Shown here in pieces: positions 14,759 to 17,770 of a stretch of 17,770 bases of DNA (within the stretch, counting starts at the first letter, position 1; each line of letters starts with the position of its first letter). Both the position numbers and the translations under genes were made by a program. The DNA lies in assembly GCF_048270095.1 (NCBI RefSeq), contig NZ_JBLWTL010000035.1, forward strand, positions 1-17,770, read 5' to 3'. The DNA comes from Maricaulis sp048270095 (lineage in GTDB: Bacteria; Pseudomonadota; Alphaproteobacteria; Caulobacterales; Maricaulaceae). The notes beneath the pieces are model-generated. The model ran no database searches, was not told where the DNA came from, and saw only the letters and a program-made list of their open reading frames with translations.

Positions 14759-15462
14759 GATCGTCCCTCCGTTTCGAGTTCACGGCTTCGCGTCTCGATG
14801 ACTGTCTGCAAGCGCTGCATGAAGATTTCGCGCGGCAGGCCGGGCGGAATCGGTTCGAGAAATTCAACAACGGCCGGTCCGGGATGCTTCGCCCATTCCT
14901 CTTCCGGCCATCGCAGGCCCAGATTGGTCGCGACCGGGACAACGCTCCGGTTGAGCTCGGTATAGAGCACGTACACGCCCTTGCGGTAACGCCGTGTTAC
15001 GCCGACTGCGGCCATGCCGCCTTCGGGATAGATCAGGACCGGACGATGATCATCGGCGATCCGGCTGATGCTCTCCTGCAACGCGCCCTGGGCGCGGGCA
15101 TGGCCCTGCGCATCGACCATGATGGCGCCGGCGCGTTGGACGATCCGGTCGACCAGCGGGAATTTCTCAATCCCGTTGCCGATGACGAAATTGAGGTCGC
15201 CGGCGAACGCCATCATCAGCGGGCCGTCGGCATAGGCCTGGTGTTTGGCGGCGATAATCACCGGTTCGCCGCGCGGCACCTCGCCGCGGACCTCGACGGA
15301 AATGCCGGCGACCCAGCGCATGCAGAAGCGCGTCGCGTGGCCATAGGCGTTGATGGCGGCCATTAGCGGCTCCCGGCGCGGCAACCAGGCCGCACCATAG
15401 CAGATCAGCGCAAACAGGGCGGACAGGCCCCAGAATATAATATTGAAAACCAGCGATCGCAT
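14755..15462 (-). CDS. PlsC-like 1-acylglycerophosphate acyltransferase family protein (copy 1)
   Basis: Membrane-bound acyltransferase of 235 residues with one N-terminal hydrophobic segment (about 5-27). The catalytic HX4D motif is His74-Gln-Ala-Tyr-Ala-Asp79. The acceptor-binding motifs are unusual: motif III is YPEGG (145-149) instead of FPEGTR, and the motif II region reads AGAIMVDAQG without the usual arginine. Arginines at these places normally hold the acceptor's phosphate, so the acceptor may differ from lysophosphatidic acid. Copy 2 lies 61 bases upstream on the same strand and shares the start MRSL[VI]FNI, MRW, VEVRG and the motif spacing, showing tandem duplication. ATG 15462 follows an AGGAG ribosome site 8 bases away. 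The end overlaps the LplT-like permease gene by 4 bases. Confidence 0.88.
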   Translation of the reverse strand: MRSLVFNIIFWGLSALFALICYGAAWLPRREPLMAAINAYGHATRFCMRWVAGISVEVRGEVPRGEPVIIAAKHQAYADGPLMMAFAGDLNFVIGNGIEKFPLVDRIVQRAGAIMVDAQGHARAQGALQESISRIADDHRPVLIYPEGGMAAVGVTRRYRKGVYVLYTELNRSVVPVATNLGLRWPEEEWAKHPGPAVVEFLEPIPPGLPREIFMQRLQTVIETRSRELETEGRS

Positions 15463-15523
15463 CGCACGACTCCTGCTTTCGGTTGCTCAATTAAACCAAG
15501 CGTTTACGCGTCGTTGCGCCGGT

Positions 15524-16276
15524 TCAGACCGCAGTGTCGGGATGAAAGACCGATTCTCCCCGGCGGACCGAATATTCAGCTTCCAGGGCTCGTGAGCGCG
15601 TTTCGACCCGGGTTTCCAGTTCAGCCAGAAAACCGTCGCGATCGCGGCTGGGTGCCATGGGTTCGAGGAATTCGATCACCGCAACACCGGCAAACTTCGT
15701 CCATTTCTGCTGCGGCCAGCACTGCCCCAGATTGGTCGCTACAGGTACGACAGGCCGGTCCAGCTGTGAGGAGAGCAACCAGGCGCCCGAGCGATAGCGC
15801 AGGCCGGTACCCACCGGGGTCAGATGGCCTTCCGGATAGATCAGGATCGGACGCGGGCGGCCCTCACCCTGGGAGCGTGCCACACCGGCCTGCAGGCTGG
15901 CTTTCGCTTCGGCCCCGCCCTGGTTGGACACGACGATGGCGCCGCACCGCTTGAGGACCCAGCCGATCAGCGGATAGTTCAGCATATGGTCGCCGCAGAT
16001 GAAATTGACGTCGCCGCACTTGGCCATCATCACCAAACCATCGCCCCAGGACTGGTGTTTGGCAGCCAGGATGACCGGCTGGTTTTTGGGTGGCGTGCCG
16101 CGAACCTCGACCCGGATCCCGCAAATCCAGCGCATCAACAGCACGGTCAAACGCGCATAGGAGCGGATGCCGTGCATCAATATCCGGCGTCCGGGCAGGA
16201 GTGCGAGGATGGCGCACACCACCGCATAAACGGCCGAGATGGTGTAGTAGGCGATATTGAAGATGAGCGAGCGCAT
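15524..16276 (-). CDS. PlsC-like 1-acylglycerophosphate acyltransferase family protein (copy 2)
   Basis: A 250-residue paralogue of the next gene downstream, with the same single N-terminal hydrophobic segment and catalytic His74-X4-Asp79 (HQSWGD) at identical positions. Motif III is YPEGH (147-151) and the motif II region is CGAIVVSNQG, so again both conserved arginines are absent. A C-terminal extension of about 15 residues (to FHPDTAV) is not shared with copy 1. ATG 16276 has a GGAG ribosome site 6 bases ahead. It sits 43 bases after the TetR gene, probably in the same transcript. The two copies may use different acyl donors or acceptors, or act as partners; ornithine-lipid type acyltransferases are another possibility. 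The family is clear, the substrate is not. Confidence 0.88.
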   Translation of the reverse strand: MRSLIFNIAYYTISAVYAVVCAILALLPGRRILMHGIRSYARLTVLLMRWICGIRVEVRGTPPKNQPVILAAKHQSWGDGLVMMAKCGDVNFICGDHMLNYPLIGWVLKRCGAIVVSNQGGAEAKASLQAGVARSQGEGRPRPILIYPEGHLTPVGTGLRYRSGAWLLSSQLDRPVVPVATNLGQCWPQQKWTKFAGVAVIEFLEPMAPSRDRDGFLAELETRVETRSRALEAEYSVRRGESVFHPDTAV

Positions 16277-16319
16277 GATGATCTCCGCAAGTTTGGTCTG
16301 ATTGGGCCGGGCAGGGCGC

Positions 16320-16946
16320 TCAGCTGGCGCGCAGGACGGCCATGATGGCGGTGGTGAAGACCGGGATGAGCTCGGTCATGGGTTGTTGGATGCGGCCGAA
16401 AATCCGGTATTCCGCCGGCTGCATCACCAGGCCGAGCGCCATGGCGGCGGCCAGTTCGGGATCACCGGCCGGGATTTCGCCGCTCGCCATCGCCGCGGTC
16501 ACGCGCGCGCTCATCACGTCTGACGGGTTGGCCCCGCCATCGCCGGACGCCGCGAGGAAGTAATTGCGGTGGGTGAGGTGGTAGGTGAATTGCGCCGGAT
16601 CGCTCTCGGCCAGTTCGCAATAGGCGGTGACGACGGCGCGCACGGTTTCTTCCAGGCTGGCATTGGGCCGGATATTGGCGTCGACCAGTTGCAGCAGACG
16701 CGCATGGATCGCCTCGAACATCCGCCGGGCGAGGTCGTCCTTGCTCTTGAAGTGGCGATACATCGCCCCGTCCGAAATCGTGCAGGCCTGGGCGATCTGT
16801 TTGATCGAGACCCCGTCCATGCCGTGGCGCGCAAACAATTGCAGCGCGGCGCGCTCGATGCGGGCCTTGGTCGTGCCCCGCGGTGCCGTGACACCAACAT
16901 TCGGGTCGGAGCCTTCAAACAGGTCGTCTCTCAGTTTTCCGGTCAT
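16320..16946 (-). CDS. TetR family transcriptional regulator
   Basis: A 208-residue one-component regulator. After a variable 25-residue N-terminus, residues 28-75 form the TetR helix-turn-helix: ARIERAALQLFARHG, then VSIKQIAQACTISDGAMYRHF with the recognition helix near 56-66. The rest is a helical ligand-binding and dimer domain. ATG 16946 is chosen over a longer reading frame that starts at 17018, because the upstream part lacks homology and would overlap the operator-like dyads, and because GGGGA lies 8 bases ahead of 16946. It is the first gene of the minus-strand block with two acyltransferases, a permease and RNase D, so I infer it represses itself and the lipid genes in response to a lipid or acyl ligand. 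It could also control the divergent exported protein gene. Confidence 0.93.
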   Translation of the reverse strand: MTGKLRDDLFEGSDPNVGVTAPRGTTKARIERAALQLFARHGMDGVSIKQIAQACTISDGAMYRHFKSKDDLARRMFEAIHARLLQLVDANIRPNASLEETVRAVVTAYCELAESDPAQFTYHLTHRNYFLAASGDGGANPSDVMSARVTAAMASGEIPAGDPELAAAMALGLVMQPAEYRIFGRIQQPMTELIPVFTTAIMAVLRAS

Positions 16947-16969
16947 TGATTTATCCCCGCGACATGGAA

Positions 16970-16985
16970 GTAAGTGTTCATTCAC
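16970..16985. promoter_or_regulatory. Operator-like dyad 1 upstream of the TetR gene
   Basis: GTAAGTGTTCATTCAC reads as two inward-facing half-sites, GTAAGTGT and GTGAATGA, both fitting GTRARTR. It lies 24 bases before the regulator's ATG. It would overlap a weak possible -10 (CACTTA) of a minus-strand promoter with GTGACA as -35 (16999-16994). Binding by the neighbouring TetR protein is inferred. Confidence 0.5.
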
Positions 16986-17018
16986 ATGCTGTTTGTCACA
17001 GCTTTCCGGGTGGCGCAA

Positions 17019-17034
17019 GTGAATAGTTACTTAC
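17019..17034. promoter_or_regulatory. Operator-like dyad 2 upstream of the TetR gene
   Basis: GTGAATAGTTACTTAC consists of half-sites GTGAATAG and GTAAGTAA, the same GTRARTR pattern as dyad 1 in inverted order. The reverse complement of this site matches dyad 1 at 12 of 16 positions. Start-to-start distance is 49 bases. Confidence 0.5.
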
Positions 17035-17166
17035 ACGCGCAGAATTCGACCGGGCGGCCTGCCTGGTGTGTGTGTCGATCTTGCCAGTCTGTCGCGAGCG
17101 GGCGCATGGTGAGATGCCCTGAACGACCGCGCGGACCGCGCGTCATCGCCTGTCAGGGCCGTTACA

Positions 17167-17182
17167 CGGGGCGTGAGCCCCG
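17167..17182 (+). other. Leader hairpin with GTGA tetraloop
   Basis: CGGGGC (17167-17172) and GCCCCG (17177-17182) form a 6-bp stem closed by GTGA, a GNRA-type loop. It ends 10 bases before the AGGAGAG ribosome site of the exported protein gene, so it would lie in the mRNA leader and could influence stability or ribosome access. Confidence 0.4.
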
Positions 17183-17207
17183 ATGGTCATCCAGGAGAGA
17201 GACCCCC

Positions 17208-17582
17208 ATGAATAAGTTCGTTTTGGCCATGATGGCAGCGTCGAGCCTGAGCTTGCTCGGGACCGCAGTATTCGCCATCGACCACCACATGGCCGGCGAA
17301 ACCGCCGCGCCAAACCATGAAGCCTGCATGGCGCTGTATGAGGGCATGATGGCCGATATCGCCGAAGGCGATACGGCCGCGCATGACGCCGTTCTCGCCA
17401 ATCTCGACGACGAGACCCGCGCCAGCTTCAATGCCTGCCACGACATCATCCACGCCGCGCATCATCCCGATGATGCCGACGCCGGGATGCATGCCGACCA
17501 CCATGCTGACGCGGCACCCGCCGACGAAGACATGACGCATGGCGAGCATGACATGCACGAAGCCGCCCAGCCGCAGGAATAG
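17208..17582 (+). CDS. Small exported His/Met/Asp-rich protein of unknown function
   Basis: I do not recognise the family. The 124-residue protein starts at ATG 17208, 9 bases after an AGGAGA ribosome site. Residues 1-23 look like a Sec signal peptide (NKF, then a hydrophobic stretch ending AVFA), so it should be periplasmic. The mature part has 14 histidines, seven methionines and many Asp/Glu, concentrated after residue 82 (HHPDDADAGMHADHH, then MTHGEHDMHE). Two cysteines, Cys40 and Cys77, flank a helical middle and could form a disulfide or bind metal. Such composition suggests binding of a metal such as copper, zinc or nickel, which is inference. It is divergent from the TetR gene across a 261-bp gap and is followed by its own terminator, so it is probably monocistronic. 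Confidence 0.78.
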   Translation: MNKFVLAMMAASSLSLLGTAVFAIDHHMAGETAAPNHEACMALYEGMMADIAEGDTAAHDAVLANLDDETRASFNACHDIIHAAHHPDDADAGMHADHHADAAPADEDMTHGEHDMHEAAQPQE

Positions 17583-17608
17583 GTCTGGCCGGCATGAATG
17601 TGAAAGGC

Positions 17609-17640
17609 GGCACCGCGTTGCGGTGCCCCCTTTTGTTTTT
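17609..17640 (+). terminator. Rho-independent terminator after the exported protein gene
   Basis: GGCACCGC (17609-17616) pairs perfectly with GCGGTGCC (17620-17627) around GTT. It is followed by CCC and then a T-rich stretch, TTTTGTTTTT (17631-17640). It begins 26 bases after the stop codon. Confidence 0.9.
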
Positions 17641-17707
17641 TGGGGATGACGGGCGTGCGGTGCTTGAACCCAGGCAGGGCAGTCGTGAGGCCGTCACCAG
17701 CTCCGCC

Positions 17708-17748
17708 CCGGACTGACGTCCGGCGCGCCTCTTCCATCAAGGAAGAGG
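17708..17748. other. Two adjacent hairpins in the right-edge gap
   Basis: CCGGAC/GTCCGG (17708-17723, TGAC loop) is followed 4 bases later by CCTCTTCC/GGAAGAGG (17728-17748, ATCAA loop). Neither has a T-run. Nothing else is seen between the terminator and the window end. They may be a palindromic intergenic repeat or the end of a gene beyond the window. Confidence 0.4.
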
Positions 17749-17770
17749 AGGGCGGTAATCGAGGCGGTGG

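Noticed and set aside
13553..14965. A 470-codon plus-strand frame opposite the MFS permease
   Set aside because: It is hydrophilic low-complexity sequence that mirrors membrane-helix codons of the real gene.
16947..17018. N-terminal extension of the TetR protein to an ATG at 17018
   Set aside because: The extra 24 residues lack homology and cover an operator-like dyad; ATG 16946 has a good ribosome site.

Overview
This 17.8 kb window looks like ordinary, gene-dense core chromosome of a GC-rich alphaproteobacterium. A Caulobacterales/Maricaulales relative is my inference, from an HdaA-like protein coupled to ppk, CTTCAC-type -35 elements and the overall protein resemblance. I see no tRNA, rRNA, CRISPR array, phage or insertion sequence. 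Sixteen of the seventeen coding regions have a recognisable family; the exception is a short His/Met-rich exported protein near the right edge.

Layout. 1-200: no convincing gene, but a block of nested inverted repeats (56-189). 201-2081 (-): YheS-type ABC-F translation factor. 2198-4455 (+): ndk with a strong terminator, a LysE/RhtB-family exporter, and an ADA-family deaminase whose motifs fit adenine deaminase better than adenosine deaminase. 4452-6628 (-): a purM-purN-arfB operon (two purine synthesis steps and a ribosome-rescue hydrolase). 6759-12244 (+): exported DUF2066 protein, HdaA-like DnaA regulator, polyphosphate kinase and exopolyphosphatase. 12241-16946 (-): TetR regulator, two tandem PlsC-like acyltransferases, an LplT-like MFS permease and RNase D. 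17208-17582 (+): the exported His/Met-rich protein, followed by a terminator and two hairpins.

How the genes fit together. The left two thirds centre on nucleotide and phosphate currency: NDP kinase, purine salvage, AIR and FGAR synthesis, polyphosphate making and breaking, and an AAA+ protein that resets DnaA-ATP. The order purN-purM / DUF2066 / hda also occurs in gammaproteobacteria such as Pseudomonas (from memory), so this is an old neighbourhood. Back-to-back promoters can be drawn between purM and DUF2066. The lipid block on the right resembles a split form of the LplT-Aas lysophospholipid transport and re-acylation pair, probably under its own TetR repressor; two operator-like dyads lie upstream of that repressor.

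Most notable for follow-up: the structured left-edge sequence, the non-canonical acyltransferase pair with the LplT-like permease, the paired TetR dyads, the probable adenine deaminase, and two convergent gene junctions that each overlap by 4 bp and carry a hairpin over the stop codons. I found no clear evidence of a wholly new system.
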